DNA of 64,000 nt from Candidatus Poribacteria bacterium (lineage in GTDB: Bacteria > Poribacteria > WGA-4E > WGA-3G): contig JAAXGN010000156.1 of assembly GCA_012267415.1 (NCBI GenBank), positions 1 to 64,000 on the forward strand. Direction: 5' to 3'. A model generated the notes under the pieces. The model worked only from the letters and a program-made list of their open reading frames with translations, did no database searches and was not told the origin of the DNA. Positions 56,501 to 64,000 of this stretch are shown here, in pieces. Positions within the stretch are counted from its first letter, which is position 1. Every line of letters begins with the position of its first letter. The position numbers and the translations under genes are program-made.

Positions 56501-56950
56501 GGTGATAACACGTTGGGAACGGATGTATCCATCCATCTCTATCCGTGCCAGAACCGCTGGATAAAAGTCGGAATCGGAATGCCTATTATTCAAAAAATCT
56601 TTCTGACTGTGAAATAACCTCACACCGTTCTGCTTTTGCAATGCACCGGCGTTTACTACTATATTCTTATCGTTCAATTCTGCGTCTGGTGGAACAGCTA
56701 AAAGCACACGTGTAACTGGTAATTTTGGATACCCTGGTTCTTGGACCCAACCACAGTCAGCATAAGCTACATTGTGGTATATACCTTGCTGTGCTGTGTT
56801 TCCTTCAGGTTCAACTGCTGTAACCTCAAGTTGTGATAGTTCAAAATTAAGGGTGATCTCGTTTGCAGTGGTTATTTGCGTGACATCCGCAACCGCAACA
56901 ACACTAAAGCAGAACAAGACTATTGCATATATCACACAACGTGTATACAA
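50513..56950 (-). CDS. Very large C25 (gingipain/PorU-like) peptidase with sorting domain
   Basis: The 2145-residue protein begins with a signal peptide (MYTRCVIYAIVLFCFSVVAVAD, cut near VAVA). A propeptide-like region and then a C25 caspase-like domain near residues 640-1030 follow, with the catalytic histidine in QYAGHGG and cysteine in LVLSCYNGYFD. Next come long beta-rich segments, and the last 80 residues form a FlgD-like/type A sorting domain with GR(L)IRKL and WDGKDDDGNEVANGVYYGKM. C25 proteases such as PorU process or attach secreted proteins; this one is about twice PorU's length. Translation starts at TTG (56950), supported by AGGAG. The gene ends 17 nt before the PorV-like gene. 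Confidence 0.85.
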   Translation of the reverse strand: MYTRCVIYAIVLFCFSVVAVADVTQITTANEITLNFELSQLEVTAVEPEGNTAQQGIYHNVAYADCGWVQEPGYPKLPVTRVLLAVPPDAELNDKNIVVNAGALQKQNGVRLFHSQKDFLNNRHSDSDFYPAVLARIEMDGYIRSQRVITVVLHPVQYNSVTRELRSHNRLTVSIPYRTQMPVQGIGSTKNTIPVNQQRQLHSMASPFEKTFAQHILNYLDYRRIFNAGMGISEGSRANIGSLRAAPSAPGLSNESQQTRYKLYIDETGIYKVTATSLKTDWGIDLIGVDPRKLRLTHGEREIPIYVSGAGDRRFDAEDAIFFLAHSSTDPESPHKKNAYTIWNIYWLSVASGVQNPSRQQNSRVAQIDASPSDATAVQVPTFRSRVVFEEDHLTNNLEFVHPEIVSGGEKHKWFDALDFWFWDGIKNSSEIGELRLEFPLYDIAKSFDPPQIQVVLQGGTPETHEVYAAVNSVRIDHAIWESQAQVTLSEYLRVWNNLKDAAQGEMNVLSLTRIDTTIEEDTTRYPYHVYLNRFWVDYTRLFLAVDDQLRFGTPIKTGQDDEKKGVINQFRIDAFLNPDISVFETDGNTLTAKLQGVDVTRHATTGEMQARLRALNSGDLRAVPNSTYTATFQLPDTRTTEFIAVSDAALRTPVQIETVPPSDLRSTLNGADYIIVVHARFREAADRLANWRSTSQGGGYRTKVVDINDIYNTFGDGKVHPVWIKNFLTYAYNNWTPPALSYLVFLGDGTYDFRGIDKEIHSEPPEVAGYIPSHYITTDSFGRTSADHWYATVSGHDEFVDFYVGRLSVETVEEADTVIDKIISYEGQRPNGAWRRRIISVADDEVSNPGDHIFKKSLNEIAKDHTRLGYETVEIYLEDVIDEVEANPEQFSDALPRSVAKDRIIKALGEGAAIAQYAGHGGRIVWTHEIIFDNASVDKVQETAQIPFMLVLSCYNGYFDAPGEPSMAEKMLRKERGGIIGMLSATRLTYGSGNKDLNRIIFDMLFQRDIRQLGPLSFDSKLEYLLTEGTSQLDIMLEYTLFGDPALRIAMAEYEILPAIQTKTVKAGDTLKIAPGYVQTARYDYALGKKVFTRNTSFDGDLTVKVSFPGQQSVGVDKTGAQREYYSGDVVVTETLKVQRGSYPEVEIDVPVNISQGDAHVEYYAENATEIAVGGDGFTVEVPKILDIIPQVITNPSDQDVIDIFAYISDDSSETVSVMLEWRNTLNPRNNQVFLEPTETVPESAFSKIATASSTTARWWKLPQPLPVPSDGSAFRYDIQVTDADDNVVTSDYFRFYPYVYPNLSVVYNRRFSDFQEINYTMDTTDDGSLKRYLTVDIELTGTAGSGNEAISHPNILMADLLEKVGLSDLDIEVAFFSGNPDIDENNIVDPDAHLLGSTKISPDDWIVRNPLVQQSNAYEPEPLNVNPIATVSIPVSLRNGIHDVFVYVDPVFSESEEPGTALYGLVLENEEQDNIGYRQLTVSGDIIGDVPLSVKSVDGGIRILTSVGVGEDKPLVLTALPIVSETTNPNFAYYLGGTGEVPSLYNNGTTPHLPPYLTWPHISNEKTEGSLLPVTLPTQNALLGYSLHLDTGENTGQGSVGNQTGITSPMFKLQTPVTVELDFDFTALQQNVVKELFGTDADLSTETQSMETTLNTALEERSNNIGIYLWLNTIANWVRLDSEIKKQANGSIYTSTQVAKIRTDNVGDGSIDNVNITSSEVNIGTWLILFDTPQTYRLLFIPNVSDDGSTGQDQRLEEIARDMHIISYNNIQTSFLSNLGFTVDIRSRETPFGFGDKLGFRMSRVQGAGEQDTSYYTSYYTSRNTGNGTIQYLDLETETSMPQDTWLILFVSPTQFQIEGENSGVLTQNGTPIYGTVGTPFEYKDYGLTLLITQGPDAFRAGDRFLFNTAKVGTVQADTSYLGTLTCLYSEDTVPPNIQLTIGDQQHFISGSSVDAAPLIQATLTDPRGIDYLTRPVAFALGRFDAFEPIAETDYKMTQHPGSNQVVLTYNSPELEPGEYQLRLVASDLDGNQGESEISFQVHSALQLVEPLNYPNPFTRNTTITCELTKPAKSLTVKIYTLTGRLIRKLESEAPSGFIQLKWDGKDDDGNEVANGVYYGKMIVKSLDDEDDQTHILKMMKLK

Positions 56951-57021
56951 AACGACTTATCTCCTATTCCAATGTTTATATTTAGTTGTTAACTGGTCTG
57001 CTTTTCTTCACAATTCATCAT

Positions 57022-58002
57022 CTATACTTTCAGAATAATCTTCCCAAAATTACGATTAGCTTCCATATATTCATGTGCTTCACAAACTTGTGCTAACGGA
57101 AATACCTTGTCAATGACAGGTCTGAGTGTACCGTTTTTTAACGCTGGCAACCATCGTTCTTCAAATCGTTGTGTGATTGCTATTTTTTCATCCAGCGATT
57201 GCGGTCTCATCACGGAACCGATCACCTGAAGCCGGTGCCGCATGATCACGCCTAAATCTATGTCTGTGGTAGACCCACCCATCAATCCTACTTGCAACAG
57301 CCGTCCCTTCACTTTGAGAATTTGCAGGTTGCGGCTTAGGTAAGGTGCACCGATAAAGTCTAATACGACATCTACCCCTTCTCCATCTGTCAACTTCTCA
57401 ATTTCAGCGACAAAGTCTGATCGCTTATAGTTTATACCTGTTGTAGCACCCAAGGTGATACAGTTATCAATTTTCTCAGGTGTCCCTGCGGTGACAAAAA
57501 CGCGTGCGCCTGCGTGCTTTGCGATCTGAATACCGGCAGTACCGACTCCACTTCCACCTGCATGAATTAGAATTGTCTCTCCTGCAGTTAACCGTCCTAA
57601 TGTAAATATGTTTTCATTTGCTGTAAAAAACACCTCTGGCACTGCAGCTGCCGCTTCAAAACGCCAATCATCCGGTATGACCATAGCCATGCGGTAATCA
57701 ATAACCGCCTGTTCGGCGTAGCCTCCTCCTCCAACAAGTCCAAAAACGCGATCATTTTCGCCAAATCCCTGTACCGCCGATCCTATTGCTGAAACCGTGC
57801 CAGCAATTTCTAAGCCGAGTATTTCGGATTCTCCCGGTGGTGGCGGATATGCCCCCCGACGCTGTAGAAGGTCCGCGCGATTTAGCGCAGTCGCTTTAAC
57901 GTCCACCAGTAACTGCGTTTCAGTGGGTTCAGGTGAAGGCACATCAGCTAATTGCAGTACCTCTGGACCTCCATCTCCTGTCCTAATTATCGCTTTCATC
58001 AT
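57022..58002 (-). CDS. NAD(P)H:quinone oxidoreductase-like protein
   Basis: The 326-residue medium-chain dehydrogenase of the zeta-crystallin/PIG3 type reduces quinones or enones with NADPH. The N-terminal segment GGPEVLQLADVPSPEP, the RADLLQRRGAYPPPPG signature and the cofactor loop HAGGSGVGTAGIQIAK are clear. No zinc ligands of alcohol dehydrogenases are present, consistent with the family. The start follows AAGGAAAC. It stands alone on the minus strand, upstream of the C25 gene. Confidence 0.92.
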   Translation of the reverse strand: MMKAIIRTGDGGPEVLQLADVPSPEPTETQLLVDVKATALNRADLLQRRGAYPPPPGESEILGLEIAGTVSAIGSAVQGFGENDRVFGLVGGGGYAEQAVIDYRMAMVIPDDWRFEAAAAVPEVFFTANENIFTLGRLTAGETILIHAGGSGVGTAGIQIAKHAGARVFVTAGTPEKIDNCITLGATTGINYKRSDFVAEIEKLTDGEGVDVVLDFIGAPYLSRNLQILKVKGRLLQVGLMGGSTTDIDLGVIMRHRLQVIGSVMRPQSLDEKIAITQRFEERWLPALKNGTLRPVIDKVFPLAQVCEAHEYMEANRNFGKIILKV

Positions 58003-58208
58003 TTTGTTTCCTTAAACAAAGCATTAAGAATTTTATCATAAATGATTCCGTTCTGCCAAGTATTGTGACCGTTATTGGGACGTATATTCTCTATTTTAAT
58101 AAACAGGGCAGAAATCATCAAGGTTTACCAACTTTTTTCTAAGAATCTCGTCTAATCTAACAGAATGATACGCGATTAGAATTAAAAATAAGCCTTAGGA
58201 GAATAACG

Positions 58209-58685
58209 ATGTCAAAAACCGTTCAAAAGACATTGCCGCGTCATTTTAATCCTGTAAAGGCAAAATTGGCATATATGGACGAATGTTTTAGTCAACTGCA
58301 TAGCGGTTTGCCAGCAGACAAAGACACTTATGTAGAGGCTGATAAACTCACACATTCTTATATCAAAAGTTGTTTTCTGATGATTGTGCAACGCGCTGTA
58401 GACATCAACAACGCAATCATAGAATTTAGTGGTCAAACGCCACCATATCAGAAACACCAAGGCTTCCGTGCTGTTCAAGAGAGTGGCGCAATTGACGTTG
58501 AGACATTAGATTTCTTTGAACACGCCATAACCTGCTATCAGAAAATATCAAACCCTTACGAGGGATTACCCCCCGCGGAACTGTACGATGTATCTTCACA
58601 ACTGCTACATCACGGTAAGTCTTACACGCGTCAGATCAACGCGTTCTTTGAAGATACTGCTCCTCCAATAGATACTGAATTATAA
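58209..58685 (+). CDS. HepT/DUF86-like protein lacking the catalytic HEPN motif
   Basis: The 158-residue all-helical protein resembles HepT/DUF86 HEPN toxins in layout: IKSCFLMIVQRAVDINNAIIE in the middle and FRAVQESGAID next. The place where HepT has R-x4-H-x-Y reads YQKISNPYEG, so the arginine and histidine are gone and only the tyrosine remains. No MntA/nucleotidyltransferase gene is adjacent. It may be a decayed or repurposed HepT that keeps the fold. It begins after AGGAGAA. I assign the family by pattern only, at moderate confidence. Confidence 0.5.
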   Translation: MSKTVQKTLPRHFNPVKAKLAYMDECFSQLHSGLPADKDTYVEADKLTHSYIKSCFLMIVQRAVDINNAIIEFSGQTPPYQKHQGFRAVQESGAIDVETLDFFEHAITCYQKISNPYEGLPPAELYDVSSQLLHHGKSYTRQINAFFEDTAPPIDTEL

Positions 58686-58730
58686 AGTAACAAAAAACGC
58701 TGTGGCCAGGTTTAACAGATGGACATAAAA

Positions 58731-58766
58731 TAATTCGGGTTGAAGTGGTATCTTCAACCCGAATTA
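58731..58766. terminator. Bidirectional stem-loop between convergent genes
   Basis: TAATTCGGGTTGAAG and CTTCAACCCGAATTA form a perfect 15-bp stem with a 6-nt loop, between the stop of the HepT-like gene and the stop of the minus-strand lipoprotein. The A/T-rich ends on both sides fit a bidirectional terminator. Confidence 0.8.
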
Positions 58767-58798
58767 TTACTTAGACAGCGACATCAAAAATGGTGGTA

Positions 58799-59560
58799 CT
58801 AATCATATTTAATAATCCCACCTGTTCCTTTGATTTCAAAGGGCGGTTTTAATAAGATTTTATCTTGGGGTTCCTCATTAAATCCGCTGGGATATAGCAT
58901 ATAGGAAATGCGCCGCGGTAAGTGTTTTCCTAAATCGGCGAACATTTCCTCAGGTTGCTTAAATATTATCATATTACTCATTTGGGTCTGGTATGCAAAC
59001 CAATACTTGAGATTAGAGTGGATTTCATTATTATAGATCATACTACCTGTTTTTACATCAATAATCTTGACACGAACTTTACTTCTTGCCACTTGCCGTG
59101 TAGTGATGTAAGTAGATGTTCCTGAAATTCCGGTCTGTCGTCCCAAACGTTGGTGATGTTGGTCATTATCTTTCCGTTCCAACCTTGGCTTTGTAACCTT
59201 ACCTGTAATAATCCAGTCCACACCAAGTGATTCTCCTACTCTCGCTGCTAATGCTGGGTCATCAAAAACATCATTTAGTGTAATGCCGAGTTCATCTATT
59301 TTTTCCCCTACGGGGCGAATTTTATCCGATACGTCATAGACCCACTCAATATCTTTTAATATAAGTTCAAATCGGGTAGATAGATTAACACTAATGCGGC
59401 TTCCAAGAGCCTTTGCTTCTTCTTTGTCAGCGAAGAAGGGTGTAACAGCAATTTTCTTTGCTTCGGTAAATGTCGGTATCGTCTTTATATCCTCGCCACC
59501 AAAGCATCCCACAAATGAAACAAGAAGAAGGGATATTAGTAAAAAACAAAATAAACGCAT
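58799..59560 (-). CDS. CsgG-like outer-membrane lipoprotein
   Basis: The 253-residue protein starts at the ATG at 59560 with a signal sequence and lipobox (LLVSFVGC, cysteine near residue 19), so it is lipid-anchored. The part after residue 30 (KKIAVTPFFADKEEAKALGSRISVNLSTRF, then LGVDWIITGKVTKP, then VKIIDVKTGSMIYNNEI) follows the CsgG/curli-assembly or penicillin-binding-activator-like pattern of an alpha/beta lipoprotein. The function is not determined; it may be part of a surface export or assembly complex. A GAGGAGG ribosome binding site is 11 nt upstream. Confidence 0.65.
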   Translation of the reverse strand: MRLFCFLLISLLLVSFVGCFGGEDIKTIPTFTEAKKIAVTPFFADKEEAKALGSRISVNLSTRFELILKDIEWVYDVSDKIRPVGEKIDELGITLNDVFDDPALAARVGESLGVDWIITGKVTKPRLERKDNDQHHQRLGRQTGISGTSTYITTRQVARSKVRVKIIDVKTGSMIYNNEIHSNLKYWFAYQTQMSNMIIFKQPEEMFADLGKHLPRRISYMLYPSGFNEEPQDKILLKPPFEIKGTGGIIKYD

Positions 59561-59685
59561 AATAGTGAATGCCTCCTCGATAATACTATAATTCAACCCA
59601 CAATCTATCTGTCAAAGCCATCTGTCAAACAATGTATCATAAATTGCAGTAATTGTCAAGCAACAATTAATATTCCTTTTAGTCC

Positions 59686-60678
59686 CTATGCCACCGCGAG
59701 TGCCCGGACCTCTCCGAATTCATGTGTCAACTTTGTCCAAGAGTCGCCATTGTCTTCACTCAGGAAAAGTTGTCCGCTGACGCTACAAGCGATCAGCAAT
59801 CCATCAACATCTGCATTATAGCCGAAACACCAGATAGTGCTATTTGCAGTTATTCCGATATCAGAACGTTCCCAACGTATTGCCGCTGCGTCTGCAGCAT
59901 CATTTGAATCTTGCATATAGAAGATACCGCCTTGGTCACCGGGAGGTCCATTTCCTGCACCGATAAAGACCTGCGCCTGCCCATCTATATTGCTGGCGTT
60001 CAAATAAAAAGCAGCACGACAATAGGGCCACGGAAAATGCTCACGCACCTTCAACGGTGTCCAATTGTGCATATCTGTTGTGATACAAACGTCGTTATTT
60101 GTTGCTGCAACGAGTGTTTTCTGTTCACCCGGCACCACAGTTAACCCATGAATATCTTGACTGCTCAATCCTTCACTGCGGTTATCCCATGTTTTTCCGC
60201 CATCGGTACTAAGCCGCATGCCATCAATTTCGATGCCAGCATATACAGTATCATGGTCTTCTGGGTCAATAATGATAGTTGTCACACGGGGAATAATAGG
60301 AATTCCTTCACATTCTTGCGCGAGCTCAGCATCGAGTTGAGTCCAGGTCTCACCCGCATCAGTCGTCTTGTAAAATGCTGATGGACACGTCCCCGCATAG
60401 AGTGTCCCTGCCGTAGTCGGATGAATCGCAAGTGACCATACCTCTTTACTATCCATATCACTTGGTAGATGTCTCCAGGAATCACCGCCATCCGTAGTTT
60501 TGACAACACCTTTCTCAGTACCTGCATAAAGTGTTTTTGAATCTGCCGGATCAACGACGATGGCACGAATATCTGCTTCCGGAAAAATTCCGTTGCTTGC
60601 GCGATTCCATGTCTTACCTATGTCTTTACTTCGCCAGATGCTCTGTCCAACTGTTCCTGCATAAAGTGTGCTTGTCAT
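59686..60678 (-). CDS. BNR/sialidase-like beta-propeller protein
   Basis: The 330-residue protein consists of repeated blades with the Asp-box pattern S-x-D-x-G-x-T-W, for example SKDIGKTWNR, TTDGGDSWRH, TTDAGETWTQ, STDGGKTWDN and SEDNGDSWTK. These form a beta-propeller as in sialidases, VPS10 and photosystem assembly factors (YCF48-like). No signal peptide or catalytic residues of sialidases are evident. Function is unknown. It lies 20 nt before the stop side of the HExxH peptidase gene in the same direction. Confidence 0.82.
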   Translation of the reverse strand: MTSTLYAGTVGQSIWRSKDIGKTWNRASNGIFPEADIRAIVVDPADSKTLYAGTEKGVVKTTDGGDSWRHLPSDMDSKEVWSLAIHPTTAGTLYAGTCPSAFYKTTDAGETWTQLDAELAQECEGIPIIPRVTTIIIDPEDHDTVYAGIEIDGMRLSTDGGKTWDNRSEGLSSQDIHGLTVVPGEQKTLVAATNNDVCITTDMHNWTPLKVREHFPWPYCRAAFYLNASNIDGQAQVFIGAGNGPPGDQGGIFYMQDSNDAADAAAIRWERSDIGITANSTIWCFGYNADVDGLLIACSVSGQLFLSEDNGDSWTKLTHEFGEVRALAVA

Positions 60679-60698
60679 ATATATCTCCTCTAAAATTC

Positions 60699-62528
60699 TC
60701 AGTATTCGGTTATGGGCTCATTTAGCATTCCTTCATCAATCACCCTGTCAGATATGTCACCGGCACCCCGTTTAATTATCCATTTTACCTTTTCTGTTGC
60801 TATATCAGGTTTGAGGTTGAAAGCGTACCTGTAAGTTATAAAACTTGGGCTATGTCCTGGGACAGTTTTCTCATTTTCAATATATATCATCGGTTTTGCA
60901 TCAAGCAGTTTACGATTTTGATATGTCAGTGTTACAGTGAAGGCATGTACAGCCGCAGGTTCATTTGCCAGTGACATATCTGACTGGGCGATTATTTCCC
61001 AATAGTTTGGATGTATCGGGTTCGGGAGTATGTATGCGGTGTAAGTCCCTAAATTACCTTCAAAAATACTATAATCGTACGCTATAGTTTGTTGTGCAAA
61101 ACTTGAATTCTCAACCTGTAGACTCGGTATCACCATCAATCGCTGGATATCAGTTCCAAAAGTAGGCACGTCCAGTGTCGCTGTGCCATCAACAGTTCTA
61201 AAAGGCACTTTTTCAACGACTATCTCACCTGATGTATGTAAATAAGTTGCCTTGACATCTATAATTCCCAGTGACATATTTATCTGGCGTTGTGTTGATA
61301 ATCCGAGTGTTAAACCTGACTGTCCAACTGTCGCTGCTTTACATTCTATAGCATGTGCACTAAAATTTGCAAGTCTTCTATTTTTGCTATTAGCAGGATA
61401 ACTCACATGTTCAAATTGAGGTTGGATCGCCAATACAATTGAATTATACCGATACGGGTCTTCAACAGTGCCAAGCGTTAGCCATGTCGTTAGATAATTC
61501 GCCACTTTCCAGTCTGAGAAGATGTTAGCAAATGACTTATTTATGCCTTGTGTTTTTAACGTTTGTGTAATGCCAGGTATTCCATCTAATGGATTTTTGA
61601 CGAGTGCAGCAACAGTCTCTGTTCCACCGTAATGATCATGAAAATATAACATGAACAGAAAAGCAGCACCGTAGTGCGCAAGTAAGTTTGTTTCTGTCTG
61701 CTGAGTCCAGTCTATAAGGGAGGTATTCGGTGCTTTTTGAAAAGCATTCACATGCTGGTAGAGGTTAAAACCGCATTGAAATGCTGCGTAATCAGCACAT
61801 CCTTCGTCAATCCAAATTTCCTCGTTTGGGGAATGGTGCCAATGGATAAGATGTTGGAGTTCATGTGCAATTACAGACTGCAAGTTAGATATGTCACTGG
61901 CACTAGTGTTCGGAGGATGGTTCCTTGAGTTGATATAGATAATATCTGCTTCGTTGCTATGAAGTGGACCAAGGGTTGGATGATGCAGGCGACCGCGATA
62001 CTGGTCAATCGGCATGAAATATCCAGCAGTGGAATACCTTGTATTTCTGTCAAGGATATTGAGAAGAAGGATAATGACTTTACCGTTCTCATCAACATCC
62101 GGAGGTGAACCGAAATCTTCCGTTAATATGTCGTATATACCGCGTCGTGGGTCTGCGGGTGTAGCGGAATCAAACGTTCTTTGAACTGATTGGACTGTTG
62201 ACGTTGTAATGTGTGTTTGCCATTCTGTATCTTCTACGAAGATATAACAGTGGGTTCCACTTGCGCGTAATGTCGCATTGATGGAATACTGCTGTTTCCT
62301 TGCAAAATCAATCGCAAAAAAAGTCCTTTGGAATCCGACGGTAAGTGCTGGTGCTGCGGGGTGCCTTGGAGCAGTTCCCAAATCAGGTGAAGGTGGCAAA
62401 ACTAAGCCTTCTTTAAGGAATGGTGTGCCACAACGGAACGCATAACTGGACTGCACGGCAAAATTCATAGCCAGTGGTATAGCAAGGGACAACGTTAGCA
62501 ATAGAATCTTGACGATGATTTTTCGCAT
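60699..62528 (-). CDS. Secreted HExxH metallopeptidase
   Basis: The 609-residue protein has a signal peptide (MRKIIVKILLLTLSLAIPLA, cut near AQ/SYA). A zinc-protease core around residue 220 follows with the motif HELQH in SVIAHELQHLIHW and the downstream glutamate in WIDEGCADYAAF. This is the arrangement of M30/immune-inhibitor-type proteases. The C-terminal half is beta-rich and may bind substrate. It is probably exported and acts on proteins outside the cell. Gene order with the propeller protein and the TPR protein suggests a shared transcript. Confidence 0.8.
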   Translation of the reverse strand: MRKIIVKILLLTLSLAIPLAMNFAVQSSYAFRCGTPFLKEGLVLPPSPDLGTAPRHPAAPALTVGFQRTFFAIDFARKQQYSINATLRASGTHCYIFVEDTEWQTHITTSTVQSVQRTFDSATPADPRRGIYDILTEDFGSPPDVDENGKVIILLLNILDRNTRYSTAGYFMPIDQYRGRLHHPTLGPLHSNEADIIYINSRNHPPNTSASDISNLQSVIAHELQHLIHWHHSPNEEIWIDEGCADYAAFQCGFNLYQHVNAFQKAPNTSLIDWTQQTETNLLAHYGAAFLFMLYFHDHYGGTETVAALVKNPLDGIPGITQTLKTQGINKSFANIFSDWKVANYLTTWLTLGTVEDPYRYNSIVLAIQPQFEHVSYPANSKNRRLANFSAHAIECKAATVGQSGLTLGLSTQRQINMSLGIIDVKATYLHTSGEIVVEKVPFRTVDGTATLDVPTFGTDIQRLMVIPSLQVENSSFAQQTIAYDYSIFEGNLGTYTAYILPNPIHPNYWEIIAQSDMSLANEPAAVHAFTVTLTYQNRKLLDAKPMIYIENEKTVPGHSPSFITYRYAFNLKPDIATEKVKWIIKRGAGDISDRVIDEGMLNEPITEY

Positions 62529-62547
62529 TTGCTTTTAAACCTATTGG

Positions 62548-64000
62548 CTATCGGCTGAGGCGTTCCTTTATTTCAGCATTTTCCGGTTCAATAGTTTGCG
62601 CTTCCTGCCAAACATCACGTGCTTTATCAGGTTCATTGTTCTTAAGGTAAGCATCCCCGAGATGTATCAATATTATGACATTTTTCGGTGATTGTTGTAT
62701 TGCATTTTCCAACGTAGTGACAGCTTCCGCAAACCGTCCCTGTTTAAAGAATACCCATCCGAGACTATCAAGATATTCACCTTTCTCTGGTGACTTTTCA
62801 AGTGCACGTTTTATGAGAGCCTCAGCCTCATCAAGTTTTATTCCCTTCTCGGCATATAGATACCCGAGCGCGTTGAGTGCATATTCATGTGCGGGTTCAA
62901 GTGAAAGCGTTTTACGCAGATACGCTTCTGCGTTGTCAAAGTCTCCCATAGATTGATAGGCAGATGCAATTCCGTATATCGCTCCGATATGTTCATCGTC
63001 GTTTGCCAGAAGTTGTGTAAAAGTCTCCTCAGCTTTCTCATATTTTTCAAACAGCAGATAGACGTTGCCCAAAGCATATTGTGCCTTAACGGCTAATCCT
63101 CTGTAGGTAGCCTGTCTCCGCGCGTTGTCAGAACGGTTTACGATTGCTAAGGACAAGAATATTGCCCGTCCAAGATACTTTTCTGCCTCAGTTATAAGTG
63201 TCTGTGGGTCAATAGGTTCATTTTGTGACGTCCAATTATCCTCAGTTTGCATACGATACGCGATATCCTGCAGCACTAATCCCAACCCCAAGTTACTTCT
63301 CACGTCCTGCGGTGCTAAGGTCAAGCTTTGCTCAAAGGTCTTCTGTGCCTCTTCTACATGTCCACTATTAAGACTAAGATATCCCAGATTCACAAGTGCT
63401 TCTATATCGTCCGGTTTAATTTTGATAACGCGCTTGTATGCTTCAACAGCTTCTGGTGTTCTTTCTAAATTCTTGTAAATATCGCCAAGCTTTTTATGAA
63501 AAGAAGGCTCAAAAGGCATAATACGGGTTAATGCTTTGAATGCCTTTTCCGCAGTTGTGTACTCACCAAGTTGGTACGATAAATCTCCCAGCATCTGTTG
63601 CGCCATAAAATGCGTTGGGTCCAACTCAGTCACTCTTTTAACAGTATCCAATACTTTAGTAACATTTTTTCCCCTTTCATAATATGCCCGGTGCGCCAGA
63701 ATCTGAGCAAGTTGCCAGGTTGCAAGTATATTAGCATCATCGATTTCAAGTGCCTTCTCCATATCCTCCTCAGCACCAGGTACATTCTGCATCTTGTAAC
63801 GAAGTTGTCCTCGTCTATACCAAACATAAGCAAACTCTGGTGCCAGTTCTACCAACTGATCGTATAGGGCCCTAGCCTTTGTCAAATCTGAATCATAACG
63901 TTGCAGGTAGACTGCATGCATCAATTTCGTATAAGTCTGCTTTGCTTTTTGAGATTCTTCGGTGAGTGGGACATGTTCATCAGGTTCTGCTGTAGTTACC
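62548..64000 (-). CDS. TPR-repeat protein, 5' end outside the window
   Basis: The frame is open from 62548 to the window edge, so the gene is cut at its 5' end. At least 480 residues are visible; a start at 63924 would be TTG and lacks support. At least ten TPR motifs are seen, for example AEKAFKALTRIMPFEPSFHKKLGDIYKN and AEEDMEKALEIDDANILATWQLA. TPR arrays act as protein-protein scaffolds. No catalytic segment is present. It lies 19 nt upstream of the peptidase gene on the same strand. Confidence 0.85.
   Translation of the reverse strand, partial: VTTAEPDEHVPLTEESQKAKQTYTKLMHAVYLQRYDSDLTKARALYDQLVELAPEFAYVWYRRGQLRYKMQNVPGAEEDMEKALEIDDANILATWQLAQILAHRAYYERGKNVTKVLDTVKRVTELDPTHFMAQQMLGDLSYQLGEYTTAEKAFKALTRIMPFEPSFHKKLGDIYKNLERTPEAVEAYKRVIKIKPDDIEALVNLGYLSLNSGHVEEAQKTFEQSLTLAPQDVRSNLGLGLVLQDIAYRMQTEDNWTSQNEPIDPQTLITEAEKYLGRAIFLSLAIVNRSDNARRQATYRGLAVKAQYALGNVYLLFEKYEKAEETFTQLLANDDEHIGAIYGIASAYQSMGDFDNAEAYLRKTLSLEPAHEYALNALGYLYAEKGIKLDEAEALIKRALEKSPEKGEYLDSLGWVFFKQGRFAEAVTTLENAIQQSPKNVIILIHLGDAYLKNNEPDKARDVWQEAQTIEPENAEIKERLSR

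Overview
The window reads as a chromosomal piece of an uncultured bacterium. The mix of families (DUF6785 membrane protein, DUF4861 lipoprotein, a PorV-like barrel next to a very large C25 peptidase, many TPR and thioredoxin proteins, abundant short palindromic intergenic repeats) is most like Candidatus Poribacteria or a neighbouring FCB-type lineage. That assignment is inference from gene content; there is no rRNA or tRNA in the window to anchor it.

Layout. 0-0.7 kb: repeat-rich, gene-free. 0.7-14.9 kb: metabolic genes (argS, a class III aminotransferase, mtnP, an RNase Z-like hydrolase, a TPR lipoprotein, an oxidoreductase, a nucleotidyltransferase/GT2/class V aminotransferase run, a DUF4861 lipoprotein, a TPP-binding half-enzyme, an aldo/keto reductase). 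15.0-28.4 kb: a mobile and defence island. It starts with a perfect consensus promoter, an omega/HEARO-type RNA and an HNH-less IscB relative (IsrB). An ImmA-like/DUF4411 toxin-antitoxin pair follows, then a type III restriction-modification locus whose mod and res genes are separated by an HNH gene and a HEPN gene broken by an exact 22-bp tandem duplication. After a decayed copy of the 3' end of the flanking membrane gene come a dual-OB/DUF488 pair and a TIGR02391 HEPN protein. 28.8-39.3 kb: a DUF6785 membrane protein, a double-thioredoxin TPR-like protein, an M50-like peptidase, aroC, a CHAD domain split over two genes, a ROK kinase and a large unknown protein.

39.3-45.1 kb is the most unusual segment, a PARIS-like cassette. 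It holds an ATPase with damaged Walker B and H-loop, an ATPase with intact motifs, a TOPRIM/DUF4435 protein with intact acidic residues, and a 754-residue protein with two TOPRIM/DUF4435 domains that both lost the DxD motif, followed by three OB-like repeats. A decayed fragment of a third ATPase ends exactly where the next gene begins. The set looks like an active ATPase-TOPRIM pair duplicated into an inactive, possibly regulatory or sensor, pair.

45.1-49.5 kb is a tightly packed operon: a sugar epimerase/dehydrogenase, a serine hydrolase, a DUF1343 (NamZ-type) muramidase and anmK, consistent with peptidoglycan sugar recycling. 49.5-64 kb holds mostly minus-strand genes for the cell surface: a PorV-like barrel, a 2145-residue C25 peptidase with a C-terminal sorting-type domain, a quinone oxidoreductase, a lipoprotein, a BNR propeller, a secreted HExxH protease and a TPR protein that runs off the window end. 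One plus-strand gene among them encodes a HepT-like protein without catalytic residues.
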